DNA of 64,000 nucleotides from Chryseobacterium sp. CH25 (GTDB taxonomy: Bacteria; Bacteroidota; Bacteroidia; Flavobacteriales; Weeksellaceae): NCBI RefSeq assembly GCF_004119455.1, contig NZ_NRQT01000008.1, positions 124,001 to 188,000 of the forward strand, read 5' to 3'. How positions within the stretch are numbered: the stretch's first letter is position 1; every line of letters starts with the position of its first letter. Below the pieces are notes generated by a model. That model did not search any database. It was given only the letters and a program-made list of their open reading frames with translations, and was not told the origin of the DNA. Positions 46,203 to 55,468 of the stretch are shown here, one piece after another. The position numbers were made by a program, and so were the translations under genes.

Positions 46203-47071
46203 TTAAAATTTACCATTCTTGTTTTTCCATTGTTCCTGAGGCAATATAGTTTCAATAACATCCCAGTGTTCAGCTATCTTACCATTTTCAACACGGAACA
46301 GGTCATAGAATGCATCATGATCTTTTCCGAAGTGTCCTTCACTTACTACCAATACAAAATTTCCCTGGCCAAGTACCTTATGAATCTTATCATATTTCAT
46401 AAAAATCCCTTGCTCCCCCAAAGCCTGCAATGCCGCACCCAAACCGGAAAGGTTATCAGGAATATTCGGATTGTGCTGAATATAATTATCCCCGTTAAAA
46501 TAACCTGCCAGCTTATCCATTTTACCGTTAACAAGAATATCCTCAACAAAATGCTTTACAAGATCCTTATTGGCTTCTGTTTTCTCAAGATCCTGAACAT
46601 CAACACTCCCATCAATCATGGTATGTCCGCTAGGATTAGGTTTTGAAGGAGTTTCCTGAAGATTATCCCAATGTTCAACAATCTTACCGTTTTCAAAACG
46701 GAAAATATCAAATCCGATTTTAGGACCAAAAAAATTATATTCCGTATGGGTAAATACATAATTACCATCCTGAAATGCACGAACTGTATTTACCTTTGCA
46801 GAGTTAGGAGGCAGTTGTTGCAATGCTTCTCCAAAACCGGCCAAACCATCGGCAATTCCTAAATTATGCTGAACATATTGATTAGGATTAATATAAGCTA
46901 CAGGCTCGTTTGCACCTGTTTCAATACTTTTTAATAGGGCTACCACCTTTTCTTTGTTTGATACTTCCATATTTCTATTTTTTTAGTTTGAGTACTCAAT
47001 TGACTTCCATGATTACAGGATATTATTCCCAATCCTGCACTTAATGCTGTAAACAGAATTATTCTTTTCAT
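46203..47071 (-). CDS. Double SnoaL/NTF2-like domain protein, lipoprotein start out of frame
   Basis: The open frame from the ATG at 46970 gives 255 residues: two tandem SnoaL-like (NTF2-fold) domains (about 1-115 and 130-250; YVQHNLGIADGL and YIQHNPNIPDNL mark the same position in each). Upstream, a lipoprotein signal peptide starts at 47071 (MKRIILFTALSAG, lipobox IISC) but is one base out of frame. A run of seven A (46978-46984 on the plus strand as T) would restore the fusion if it had eight. The protein is thus either a surface or periplasmic lipoprotein with a frameshift, or made as a cytosolic form from 46970. Confidence 0.7.
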
Positions 47072-47153
47072 AAGCAGACATTTATTTTACAATGCAAAGA
47101 TCAGATAAGCCCCGTTTCCTCAAAAGGTAGATATGGTCTTTTAGATGATACTT

Positions 47154-48023
47154 TTAATCATTGGAAAATTTTTCCCTGAACTCTATGGGAGTCTGTATAT
47201 TATGCTTTCTGAAGTATTTTATAAAGTTGGTAGGTTCCTCAAAACCCAACTTATAGCCAATTTCCTTTACGCTTTCTGTAGTATAAATCAGAAGCCTTTT
47301 AGCTTCAAGCATCACTCTTTCATCAATCATTTTTTTTGGAGATTTTCCCAGTATTTTGGATGTTGCCTGGTTTAAACGTTTTTCGGTAACATGAATTTCT
47401 TTAGCATAACTGCTCACCTTTTTAAGCCTTGTATAATTTTTTTCCAGCATATCTTTAAATACAATCACATAATCCAGGTCTGCACTTTTTTTAGGTCCGC
47501 TAAATCCTTCTTTTTCCCTTTCTCTTTCTGCCAAAAGAAGAAAACTGTGCAGGTAATTTCTTAAAAGTTCCGGCTGAAAATGGTCTGCGGACTGTAAAAG
47601 TTCATTCTCCATCAGTTCAATAATTCCTGTAAATATACTTTCTTCATTAATTGTTATTTGAGGAAGCATCAATAAATCATTAAACAAAGCTGTACTGTTC
47701 AAAAACCGGGAATGCTCTTCCGTTTTACAAAAGAAATCGTCGGTAAAAAGTATGGCTAACCCATTAAGATTAACTTTTTCATCAAAACTATGAACTTTAT
47801 GTCTGCTTAAAAATATAATGGTATTGGATTCTATTTCTACAGGTTCAAAGTCTACCAGATGATTATATCCGCCGTTCTTAAACCAGACAATATGATAGAA
47901 ATTCGTTCTGTGAGGAACGGTCATAATTCTTTTACTTGTATGGTATAAATCCTGTAATTTTACAATTTCAAATTCAAACTGCAAATCTGTTTTAAACTGA
48001 TATCTTTTAATTTCTTTTTTCAT
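47154..48023 (-). CDS. AraC-family transcriptional regulator
   Basis: 289 residues: an AraC-type N-terminal cupin-like domain (about 1-150; HIVWFKNGGYNHLVDFEP) and a C-terminal double helix-turn-helix (about 190-287; KEIHVTEKRLNQATSKILG and VKEIGYKLGFEEPTNFIKYF). It lies upstream of, and on the same strand as, the SnoaL-like gene and may control it. Confidence 0.88.
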   Translation of the reverse strand: MKKEIKRYQFKTDLQFEFEIVKLQDLYHTSKRIMTVPHRTNFYHIVWFKNGGYNHLVDFEPVEIESNTIIFLSRHKVHSFDEKVNLNGLAILFTDDFFCKTEEHSRFLNSTALFNDLLMLPQITINEESIFTGIIELMENELLQSADHFQPELLRNYLHSFLLLAEREREKEGFSGPKKSADLDYVIVFKDMLEKNYTRLKKVSSYAKEIHVTEKRLNQATSKILGKSPKKMIDERVMLEAKRLLIYTTESVKEIGYKLGFEEPTNFIKYFRKHNIQTPIEFREKFSND

Positions 48024-48110
48024 TTTTGCATTCTTTTAAGTTTAATGAAATGAAAATATGATCCAGAAATATAAGTAATTGATACAAAATGACATTTATA
48101 TTTCATAAAA

Positions 48111-48132
48111 ACCTGAAGCTATTACTTCAGGT
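48111..48132 (-). terminator. Hairpin terminator
   Basis: Stem acctgaag / cttcaggt with a 6-base loop, preceded by a run of A on the plus strand. A near copy ends the gene at 50803. Confidence 0.65.
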
Positions 48133-48149
48133 ATTGATAAAGTCTTAAT

Positions 48150-48250
48150 GACCTCCTTATATGAAATTTGTGTTTTTAATTTCCTTATTTTTAAACTTTT
48201 TGCAGAGGTAAAGATTACAGCCTCACTTCCTGAAAAAGCCTATACTGTGG
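48150..48250 (-). pseudogene. 3' remnant of a C1q-like gene
   Basis: This stretch aligns closely with 50765-50855, the end and downstream flank of the gene at 50803-51558: the minus strand reads SGSEAVIFTSAKSLK where the intact gene reads SGSGPVTFASIKRLK. No upstream part of that paralogue is left, so it is a relic of a duplicate. Confidence 0.6.
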
Positions 48251-48261
48251 ATAAAATAATT

Positions 48262-48801
48262 CTATGGTTTCCAAAAACTCCATTTGGTCCCGTTGAAAAC
48301 GGCGAGCTGTTTTGCTGTGGTATCATACACGATAAGTCCGGGTGATGGACTTATAATGTTTTGGTGTGGACTAGCTACTTTTGGCAGAATCATCACTTTG
48401 TTTGCATCCGTCAATACAAGAATCCCTTGTGTACTATCAGTAGCTCCGGTAGTTCCTATGGTAACTTTAGAGGTGGCTTTCTCAACTTTGTCTGTTCCCT
48501 GTGCGGATAGCGACGTGGTGAGATCGCTTGCTATAGCTGCCGGGCTAAGCTCGAACCAATCATTTGTACCTGTACCGTTTTTGTATTTTACTTTATTATC
48601 TGTAGTATCTAACAGAATAGTACCCTCTACAGAACCTGTAGTCGTGATAACATAGGGAAGTATGATACCTCTACCCTCGTTACCAAATTCCAAAGATACT
48701 GATGAATTAGTAATAGATGGGTTAGATTCGTTACTGATTTTAACCTGTGCTTTTATGGAAAAAGAGGTTATTAAAATCGTTGTTAATAGTATATTCTTCA
48801 T
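48262..48801 (-). CDS. Small secreted protein with VKIS/YDTT-type head and tail
   Basis: 179 residues: signal peptide (ending SIKAQ), then FGNEGRGIILPYV, GTILLDTTDNKVKYKNG, and an end PGLIVYDTTAKQLAVFNGTKW. These are the sections that flank the variable domain in flavobacterial surface proteins of the GVGT type, here without a C1q-like jelly-roll. It follows the vWA-domain gene by 31 nt in one operon. Function unknown. Confidence 0.65.
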   Translation of the reverse strand: MKNILLTTILITSFSIKAQVKISNESNPSITNSSVSLEFGNEGRGIILPYVITTTGSVEGTILLDTTDNKVKYKNGTGTNDWFELSPAAIASDLTTSLSAQGTDKVEKATSKVTIGTTGATDSTQGILVLTDANKVMILPKVASPHQNIISPSPGLIVYDTTAKQLAVFNGTKWSFWKP

Positions 48802-48832
48802 TTTATAATCTATTTTGTTTCACAATTCTTTG

Positions 48833-50268
48833 TTAGTCTGGGCAGGCAGGTGTAATTACACAATACCAGGCATAATCAGGTCCACCATTTTTAACTGTAT
48901 AAATCTTTAAACATTTGTTGGTAGTATCGTAAACCATCATCCCTTCTACAAAATTATCAGAACTAATTCCTATAGGTACTTCTGGCGTAGCAGGATTGTT
49001 ATCTGCATCGGAAAATGCCACTCTGTTCACTACAAAACCTTTAGTTTTAGACTCCAATGCTATCCAACCGCCATTGCGAACCATAGGCCAGTTATCTGCT
49101 CCGTCTGCTCCGCCTCTTCCAAGTGCAGAAATCCCTACTTTTGTCGGTAATCTGGAACCTGAAGGTGCAGTAATAGGATCTTTATAACACCCACACATAA
49201 TAGAAGTGTCAACAGTTACAGAAATAACAGAGGATGTTGAGTTTCCTTCACAGTATGAATCCGAAACAACAACATAATAATATAGTGTTCCTGCAACTGC
49301 TGTTGGAGGGTTATAATTAGCAGAGTTGGCTCCAGAAATAGGAGTTCCTCCCGTAGCACTATTTATAGTATTACTATACCATTGATAGCTTAAAGTACCT
49401 GTTCCTACAGCATTTGAAACCAAAGCTTGAGCTGTACCATTAAGGCATACGCTCTGTGAAGGTGGAGTTACTGCATTTATTTTTACAGTTGGTGCACAAG
49501 ATCTGCAAATATCATTTGTGATTGTAGATATATCGATAGAAGAAATATCAAAAGTGGGACTCATTATCGCTTTTCTTGGTTTTGTGCCACTTCCTTGAGG
49601 ATCTCCTGAATTAGCCTCCACATCACCATTGTAGCTACCTCCTGTTGAAGCAATCGCAGCTGATGCAGCCTGAGCTTCAGGGATCGCATCTGCATGAAGG
49701 ACAACAAATGTAGCTTGTCTGGTAGATTTAAATACATTATATACTCCAAATGGATTAGGCCCAGGCGAAACAAGCTGACTACTAAAAGCCTCCCTACTTG
49801 CATCTGTAAAAAGAAAAATAACTAACTTATTTGTTGTCAACTTATTTAATCTTTTTTGAGGACTTACAACGCTAGTGTTAGAAATATTGTCCAAAGCATT
49901 ACCAATTAACATAAGACTTCCAGGCGCAAAATCATTATCTCCAACATTAGAGGTTCTCCTTACAAAGCTTTTTACTGCTGTTACATTATTGGAGAAGTCT
50001 GATTCAATATAAATTTTACTACTTGGTGAATCAAAACCACTTGCTCCATAATGTACAACTGCGACTCTATTATTGGGATTACATGAAAGTACTTTGTCAA
50101 TTAAAGTTTTTGTGGAAGCACTCATATTATTCCATTCTGTAGCATCAATAGATAAACTATTATCCATCCAGAAAATGACGTCTACACCTTGTGCTTTTAA
50201 CTGCCCAGTCCATACTATGGAAAAAATATGAGAAGGTACAGGCTTTTAAATAATTTATTTGTTGTCAT
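48833..50268 (-). CDS. Secreted vWA and Ig-like domain protein, signal peptide out of frame
   Basis: The long frame from 50167 gives 444 residues: a von Willebrand A domain (MIDAS DNSLS; LFTDAS for the second metal motif; about 1-220), an Ig-like domain (about 225-320; SVCLNGTAQALVS, QWYS), and a C-terminal part typical of flavobacterial surface proteins (NNGMMVYDTT-like: EGMMVYDTTNKCLKIYT). The signal peptide starts at 50268 (MTTNKLFKSLYLLIFF) but is one base out of frame: six T (plus strand A6 at 50221-50226) where seven would join DVIFWMDNSLS. This is a phase-variable tract, a mutation or a read error. Confidence 0.7.
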
Positions 50269-50720
50269 TTGTGTATTTATACGAAATATTATTTTTTTAA
50301 TTTTCTTAGAGTTTTCTTAGAGTTTTTTTTATATATCAATGTTCTCATGAAAAATAGGTGGGGAACGTATGCTATGTGAGTAATCTTTATAATAAACATT
50401 TGTGTATGAAAAAGTACACCAAAAGTTAGGCTTTAGTATGTTTTGCCAAATGGCATTTTTTTTTGTGTTTTGAAAAGCAGAAGGAACCAAAGCAGAAGAC
50501 TTTACAGATGCTGGTTTGTATTAATAGTCACATGTCCAAAAACAAATATTGTTTGTATTTTTTTCTCATTGCCTTAGTTTTTAACCCCGCAAAAGTAACT
50601 GGTAAACAAACAATTAAACTAGAATTCAAGCTATCAATATTTATCAAAACATATCACAAGTAATCAAATTCCAGGATGTAGATCATTGAGTACTCTTAGG
50701 CCGCCGTATTTCTCATAAAA
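50269..50720. other. Intergenic region upstream of the vWA gene
   Basis: No convincing gene. A small plus-strand frame at 50463-50663 lacks any coding character. The region holds the vWA promoter (minus-strand TACTTTTG at 50590-50597) and its upstream element. Confidence 0.5.
50590..50660 (-). promoter_or_regulatory. Promoter and upstream element of the vWA operon
   Basis: The -7 box TACTTTTG (50590-50597 on the plus strand as caaaagta) and, about 30 bp upstream, the block ttcaagctatcaatatttat (50625 onwards) that recurs almost unchanged at 51751-51787. Confidence 0.55.
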
Positions 50721-50728
50721 TGAAAATA

Positions 50729-50748
50729 CCTGAAGCAAGAGCTTCAGG
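50729..50748 (-). terminator. Hairpin terminator of the C1q-like gene at 50803
   Basis: Perfect stem cctgaagc / gcttcagg, loop aaga, with A/T-rich flank. Confidence 0.7.
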
Positions 50749-50802
50749 CATTCATCAGGTATTAACTACCTCCTTATATGAAATTTGTTTTTTTAAATGT
50801 CC

Positions 50803-51558
50803 TTATTTTAATCTTTTTATAGAAGCAAAAGTTACAGGTCCGCTTCCTGTACTACCAGAGCTTATGGCTTTTATAGTAGTAACTTCAGTATTAGATACTC
50901 TAAAAGAATAAGTATGCGAAGCTAGCATAGGGACCGCCGTAATAAGAGTATATGTCTGCAAAGGAGCACTACTCGTATTACTTGATAAATATTCATCATT
51001 CACTCTTGCAATCCAATTGCCGGTAGTATCATCCCAAACCCCAATTACAGGAAATCTGGCAGGAAAAGCTGAAGACAGCTGGGCATTCATCATGATCTGG
51101 TATGTTCCGTCTGCTGTAACGGTAAATGAGTTACCTGCCGCAGATCCGGAATAGCGGTTTTCATTATCTATAATCTCATTGTTGAGGTTACCTATTGGCA
51201 TAGGTGTACCTAAAGCTGCAAACGTATAATCACTAGTCATCAAAACCGTAATCTCTTGTGCTACAATAAGTTTTCCATTTATTGAGATTACCGTTCCTGT
51301 TCCGGTAGCAGTAGCAGGTACTAATTCCTGCCATGTAGGTGCAGCTCCTGGTCCATTAGACTTAAGTACCTGTCCCAATAGCCCAGCATTACCAGCAGTT
51401 GCAGCATCTCCACCTGTAGCTAATTCATTAGTAATCTGCAAGCTGCCATTTACGTGCAGTGTTTTTTTGGGTGTTGCAGTATTGATTCCTACATTTCCCG
51501 TCTGTCCAAAATAGAGAGAACTTAAGAGTATTAAATGAAAGCTTAATTTTTTCATCAT
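50803..51558 (-). CDS. Secreted C1q/TNF-like protein
   Basis: 251 residues: signal peptide (ending YFGQ), GNVGINTATPKKTLHVNGSL, a Gly/Ala-rich linker (GGDAATAGNAGLLGQVLKSN), and a C-terminal jelly-roll (about 110-251; FTVTADGTYQIMMNAQLSS, ending TFASIKRLK). Head and jelly-roll match the C1q-like proteins of the operon at 43471-45866. Single gene, with its own promoter and shared upstream element; a relic of a paralogue lies at 48150. Confidence 0.7.
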   Translation of the reverse strand: MMKKLSFHLILLSSLYFGQTGNVGINTATPKKTLHVNGSLQITNELATGGDAATAGNAGLLGQVLKSNGPGAAPTWQELVPATATGTGTVISINGKLIVAQEITVLMTSDYTFAALGTPMPIGNLNNEIIDNENRYSGSAAGNSFTVTADGTYQIMMNAQLSSAFPARFPVIGVWDDTTGNWIARVNDEYLSSNTSSAPLQTYTLITAVPMLASHTYSFRVSNTEVTTIKAISSGSTGSGPVTFASIKRLK

Positions 51559-51716
51559 TTGTGCTTTTTGATTAAATTAATTATAAGAATTAATAATAGT
51601 TTTCCTGAGTTTACTTGGGTAATTGTTTTTAAGAAGCATGATATAAAATATCTAGAATCACAAAACACATTAACCAATCTAAAAACATGATTACCAAATC
51701 ATTAATTTTCTGCTTG

Positions 51717-51787
51717 CAAAAGTATTACAAGCCATTAACACACAATAATTTTCAAGCTGTCAACATCTATCGAAAACTATCACATCC
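51717..51787 (-). promoter_or_regulatory. Promoter and upstream element of the C1q-like gene at 50803
   Basis: -7 TACTTTTG (51717-51724) and TTG (51743-51745), spacer 18 bp. The upstream block ttcaagctgtcaacatctat (51751 onwards, then cgaaaactatcacatcc) matches the one in front of the vWA gene. Confidence 0.6.
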
Positions 51788-51990
51788 AATCAAAATGTAT
51801 AACAAACCTCATTTTAAGCTGTTTTTAAGTAAACAGGATTAAAATTCCACATTCCAACTCAAAAAAACATTGATGCAGTAACCAACTGACAATCTTGTAT
51901 CCTCTGTAGAAAAAAAATTCTAGCAAAACAGAAAATTCACAAAGCATATTAAATGAGCTGATTTTTTTAGATTCCCTTTATTTCTGATTA

Positions 51991-52061
51991 TTTTCGATAT
52001 GTTTCAATAGATTTCAACAGCCTTTGTTTATAGCTTCATACAGATTTTGAATTTAGCTTTG
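51991..52061 (+). promoter_or_regulatory. Promoter and upstream element of the gene at 52077
   Basis: -7 box tagctttg (52054-52061), 15 bases before the ATG. Upstream, ttttcgatatgtttcaatag and atttcaacagc resemble, in the transcription direction, the element of the minus-strand surface-protein genes. Confidence 0.5.
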
Positions 52062-52076
52062 TAAAAAAAAGCACCT

Positions 52077-52919
52077 ATGAAAATTACCGCATTATTATTA
52101 GTATTCGGAAGCTTCAGTGTATATTCACAAACAGGAAGTGTAGGGATTAATACATCTAATCCAGATCCGTCAGCAATTTTGCATCTAAACTCATCTGATA
52201 AGGGTTTACTAATTCCCAGAATTGCTTTACAGAATGAAACAGATATTACAACCATTGCCTCCCCAGCCAAAGGATTGGTAATTTATAATACCAATACCTC
52301 CCTGGTGAATGGTGAAGGATTTTATATTAACTATGGAACCTCAGCTGCTGCACAATGGACTACTTTTGTACCCAGCAATACCAATAATTATCAGCTTGAC
52401 AATGTATATTCTTCCATAGCAGCAAACAGTATTACCCAAACTGTTTCCGGCGCTCCTTCCACCAGTACGATTAATAATATCAATCTTGGATTAGGAGTTA
52501 CCGTTACTATTCCTGCTTTAACTACTACTCAGGTTATCGTAACTTATTCAACTCCAATAGGATTCAACAATCCGTCTGTTAATTCTTTTGGTGGATATAT
52601 GGGAATTCGTTTTCTTAAAAACGGAGTTGAGGCTGCAAGCGGATCAAGAAAGTATACAATTCCACAAATTATTAGTAGCCTAACCCCAGGTGGTTATTTC
52701 ACTATGGTAAGTGTAGGGGCAACCTATACAGAAACAGTAGTAAACAGTAGTTCTACCCCTCAAACGATAACATACAGCCTGAACGGATATATAGAAAAAG
52801 TAACGGGAACACAATCTGTAAGCTTTATTTTTAATATGTATGATTCAAATCCGGCCAATAATAACTTCAACTGGGGGAAAGGAGCAATATCTGCACAGGT
52901 TTTTAAAAAGTCCCTATAA
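52077..52919 (+). CDS. Secreted surface protein with GVGINT head
   Basis: 280 residues: signal peptide (ending YSQ), SVGINTSNPDPSAILHLNSS, GLLIPRIALQNE, GLVIYNT, then a beta-rich C-terminal domain (about 105-280; TITQTVSGAPSTSTINNINL, ending GAISAQVFKKSL) of probable jelly-roll type. The paralogous minus-strand gene at 50803 faces away across ~520 bp holding both promoters. Followed by a pair of small helix-turn-helix genes on the same strand. Confidence 0.7.
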   Translation: MKITALLLVFGSFSVYSQTGSVGINTSNPDPSAILHLNSSDKGLLIPRIALQNETDITTIASPAKGLVIYNTNTSLVNGEGFYINYGTSAAAQWTTFVPSNTNNYQLDNVYSSIAANSITQTVSGAPSTSTINNINLGLGVTVTIPALTTTQVIVTYSTPIGFNNPSVNSFGGYMGIRFLKNGVEAASGSRKYTIPQIISSLTPGGYFTMVSVGATYTETVVNSSSTPQTITYSLNGYIEKVTGTQSVSFIFNMYDSNPANNNFNWGKGAISAQVFKKSL

Positions 52920-52951
52920 AAACAACCTTCAATAATAAAAACACAAATGTA

Positions 52952-53383
52952 ATGTCTTTTAATTTCAAGAACATCCATATAGGATCTCTTATCAATCAGC
53001 GTATTAATGAATTCAAAATAGAGAAAGAACGTATCTGTAAATTTTTGAAATGTTCTGATGCTGAATTGGAAGAAATCTTATCAGAAAAATATATTGGAAC
53101 AGAAACCCTCATGAAGTTCAGTACTTTACTTGAGTATGATTTTTTCAGAATCTACTCTCAGTATTTGATACTTTTCGCTCCACCATCTCATACAAAAAAA
53201 GATTCCAGTATAAAATCTGACCTTCCCCATTTCAGGAAAAGTATATATACAAAAGAGATCATAGAGTTTGTGACAGATCTTATACACAGCGGAAAAAAGA
53301 GTAAACAGCAAATAATAGAAGAATATAATATTCCTAAAACTACCTTACACAAATGGATGAGCAAATACCCAAAAATCAGTTAA
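52952..53383 (+). CDS. Helix-turn-helix protein of a flavobacterial pair (first)
   Basis: 143 residues, no signal peptide. The N-terminal part (about 1-75: IGSLINQRINEFKIEKERIC, FLKCSDAELEEILSEKY) looks like an XRE-like fold, and the C-terminus is a transposase-like helix-turn-helix (IIEEYNIPKTTLHKWMSKY). It overlaps the start of the next gene by 31 bases. Such proteins are common in Chryseobacterium, sometimes annotated as transposase-related, but no catalytic domain or terminal repeats are present here. A DNA-binding regulator of the neighbouring surface genes is possible. Confidence 0.6.
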   Translation: MSFNFKNIHIGSLINQRINEFKIEKERICKFLKCSDAELEEILSEKYIGTETLMKFSTLLEYDFFRIYSQYLILFAPPSHTKKDSSIKSDLPHFRKSIYTKEIIEFVTDLIHSGKKSKQQIIEEYNIPKTTLHKWMSKYPKIS

Positions 53384-53694
53384 ATAAACCTAATTACATT
53401 AAAATTTTCAGTGATATCATTGAGTTTAAATTTCCTCAAAAAAAGAATCAGGATTTTCCACTTCTACAAAAAGACAGCCTGTCTGCACTGGAAGTTATAA
53501 AAATGAATAAAATGGTATTTGACACTACAGAAAATAATGAGGATATGAACCAAAAACATCGTTGTTATGATGAAGAAACAATAAGAAATATCCTGGAATA
53601 TCAAAGGAAAAATAAATTCAATAATATTCAATTGGCAAAACATTTCAAATTAAGCAGAAATACAGTAAGCAAGTGGAGAAAAATTTTTCTTTAA
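53353..53694 (+). CDS. Helix-turn-helix protein of a flavobacterial pair (second)
   Basis: 113 residues starting inside the end of the previous gene in another frame. The C-terminus is a helix-turn-helix (NIQLAKHFKLSRNTVSKWRK, about 92-111); the rest is polar with no known domain. The overlap suggests coupled translation of the two DNA-binding proteins. Confidence 0.55.
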   Translation: MDEQIPKNQLNKPNYIKIFSDIIEFKFPQKKNQDFPLLQKDSLSALEVIKMNKMVFDTTENNEDMNQKHRCYDEETIRNILEYQRKNKFNNIQLAKHFKLSRNTVSKWRKIFL

Positions 53695-53802
53695 ACATTA
53701 CAATTATTGTATTAAATTTATATAAGCAAATATTTAATATTGAAAAAATAAGTTTAAATATTTCCAAAGCACTGCTGAATTGTTTTTTTAAATGCCTCTA
53801 TC

Positions 53803-55334
53803 ATGAAAATTAGAATATTATTCTTTTTATTCGTTCTGTTAGGCAACTTTATTTCTGCCCAAAATAATATTGGGCAAATAAAAAGCATTGATAGTTTATT
53901 TGAACTCACATTGAATAAAAGTGCTTATTTGGACAAAGGTTCCAAAGAAATTCTCCGTATTTGTACTGAAGTTTATTACCGATCAAAGGAAGCTCATTAT
54001 GAGAAGGGTGTTTTAAAAGCTATTTTAAAGATGTCTGAGGTATATACAAATGAACAGCAATATGAAGAGGCCCTTAGAAAAATTTCTGAAGGAATAGCTT
54101 TAGCAGAAAACGATAAAAACGACAATGCTTTATCCCAACTTTACCTAAATGAGGGGATGATCTATACAGAAATTGGCTATACAAAAAAATCAAGACAAGC
54201 TTTATCCAAATGCCTTATTGCTCTTGCACATATTCCTAAAGAGAATGTTCCTATAGTGAAATCTTCAGTCTACAGAACATTAGCTAGAAATGTAAAGAAA
54301 GAAAATAATACAAACCAGAAAGATTCGGTAATAATTTATCTTCAGCAAGGATATAACGAATCTAAAAAATTGATAATAAATTTTCATATAAAAACTTTTA
54401 TCTGGCATCATTTGCACAAGATTTGGCCAATGAGTACTACTCATTAAATAAGCTTCAGGAGGCTGAGGTTTACCTTAAAAAGTTTGAAGACCATTTAAAA
54501 AATGAGAACGACCATTCTGATTTTATCACTCATTATATAATTAAGGGAAATATAGAAAATAAAAGAAAAAATTTTGAAAAGGCTCTGGAGTATTTTGAAA
54601 CATCTGAATATTTAGCAAAAAAGTATAAAATATACTCAATATCATTAAAAGATATTTATGCAGGAAAAGCTACGGCTTACCAAGGACTTCAGGATTATAA
54701 AAACCAGGCTTTCTTTGCTACAAAAGCTAAAAAAATTACAGACAGTATCTCTATCATTGAAAAAAAGATACTGAATTCTCCTCTTCTCACTGATGAAACA
54801 GATCTGCCTGAAGAAAAAAATTTCTTAGAAAAATATGACAGTCTTATCTATATTATCATTTTTATATTATTCATCATTGCTGCCTTTTTCACCTATAGAC
54901 ATTATAGCCGCAAAAAAACAAACCTTAATAATGATGATATAGATGATGGATTAACGTATGAAAATGATGAATCTGAAATGATTGAAAATTCGGAATCTTT
55001 TGATAAGCAGACGATTGATCAAAATAATAATATTGAGGTTCAAAGTCTGGAGGAACTTATCACATTGGCCAGAAACAATGATAAATATTTTCATTTGAAA
55101 TTCTCCAAGCTGTTTCCTAAATTTAATCCGCAGCTTCTACAGATTAATTCTCAGCTTACTCAATCTGATCTGGAATATTGTGCTTTAATAAAACTGAATT
55201 TGTCCACAAAAGAAATTGCCCAATATAAGAATGTAACGGTGAATTCTGTGGTGAGCAAAAAATACAGAATCCGGAAAAAACTGAGCATCAGCACCAATGA
55301 AAATATTTATACCTGGATGTTTGATATTGGATAA
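53803..55334 (+). pseudogene. TPR sensor-regulator gene split by a frameshift
   Basis: Two frames (53803-54447 and 54423-55334) together make one ~510-residue protein: signal peptide (ending ISAQ), TPR repeats (about 50-330), one membrane segment (YIIIFILFIIAAFFTYR), an acidic linker, and a C-terminal LuxR-like helix-turn-helix (LNLSTKEIAQYKNVTVNSVV). This is the layout of Bacteroidetes TPR-HTH membrane regulators. The frame changes near an A5 run at 54390-54394 (FYLASFAQDLANEYYSL continues in the second frame). Either a true break or a read error. Confidence 0.75.
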
Positions 55335-55468
55335 CTTTTCAATTTTCAAAGATTCTATGCTGGATTACAAAGGCAACAGAGCCGGATGAGCCCAGCAGAA
55401 TGGTTTTAAAAAAGTCCTGTAAAAAAATTATGAATTACGAATAGTTCATTACAAATCTCGAAAGTAAT

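Noticed and set aside
50463..50663. Possible 66-codon gene on the plus strand
   Set aside because: No signal, no domain, and it covers the promoter region of the vWA gene.
52952..53694. An insertion sequence
   Set aside because: The HTH pair lacks a catalytic DDE domain, terminal inverted repeats and target duplications.
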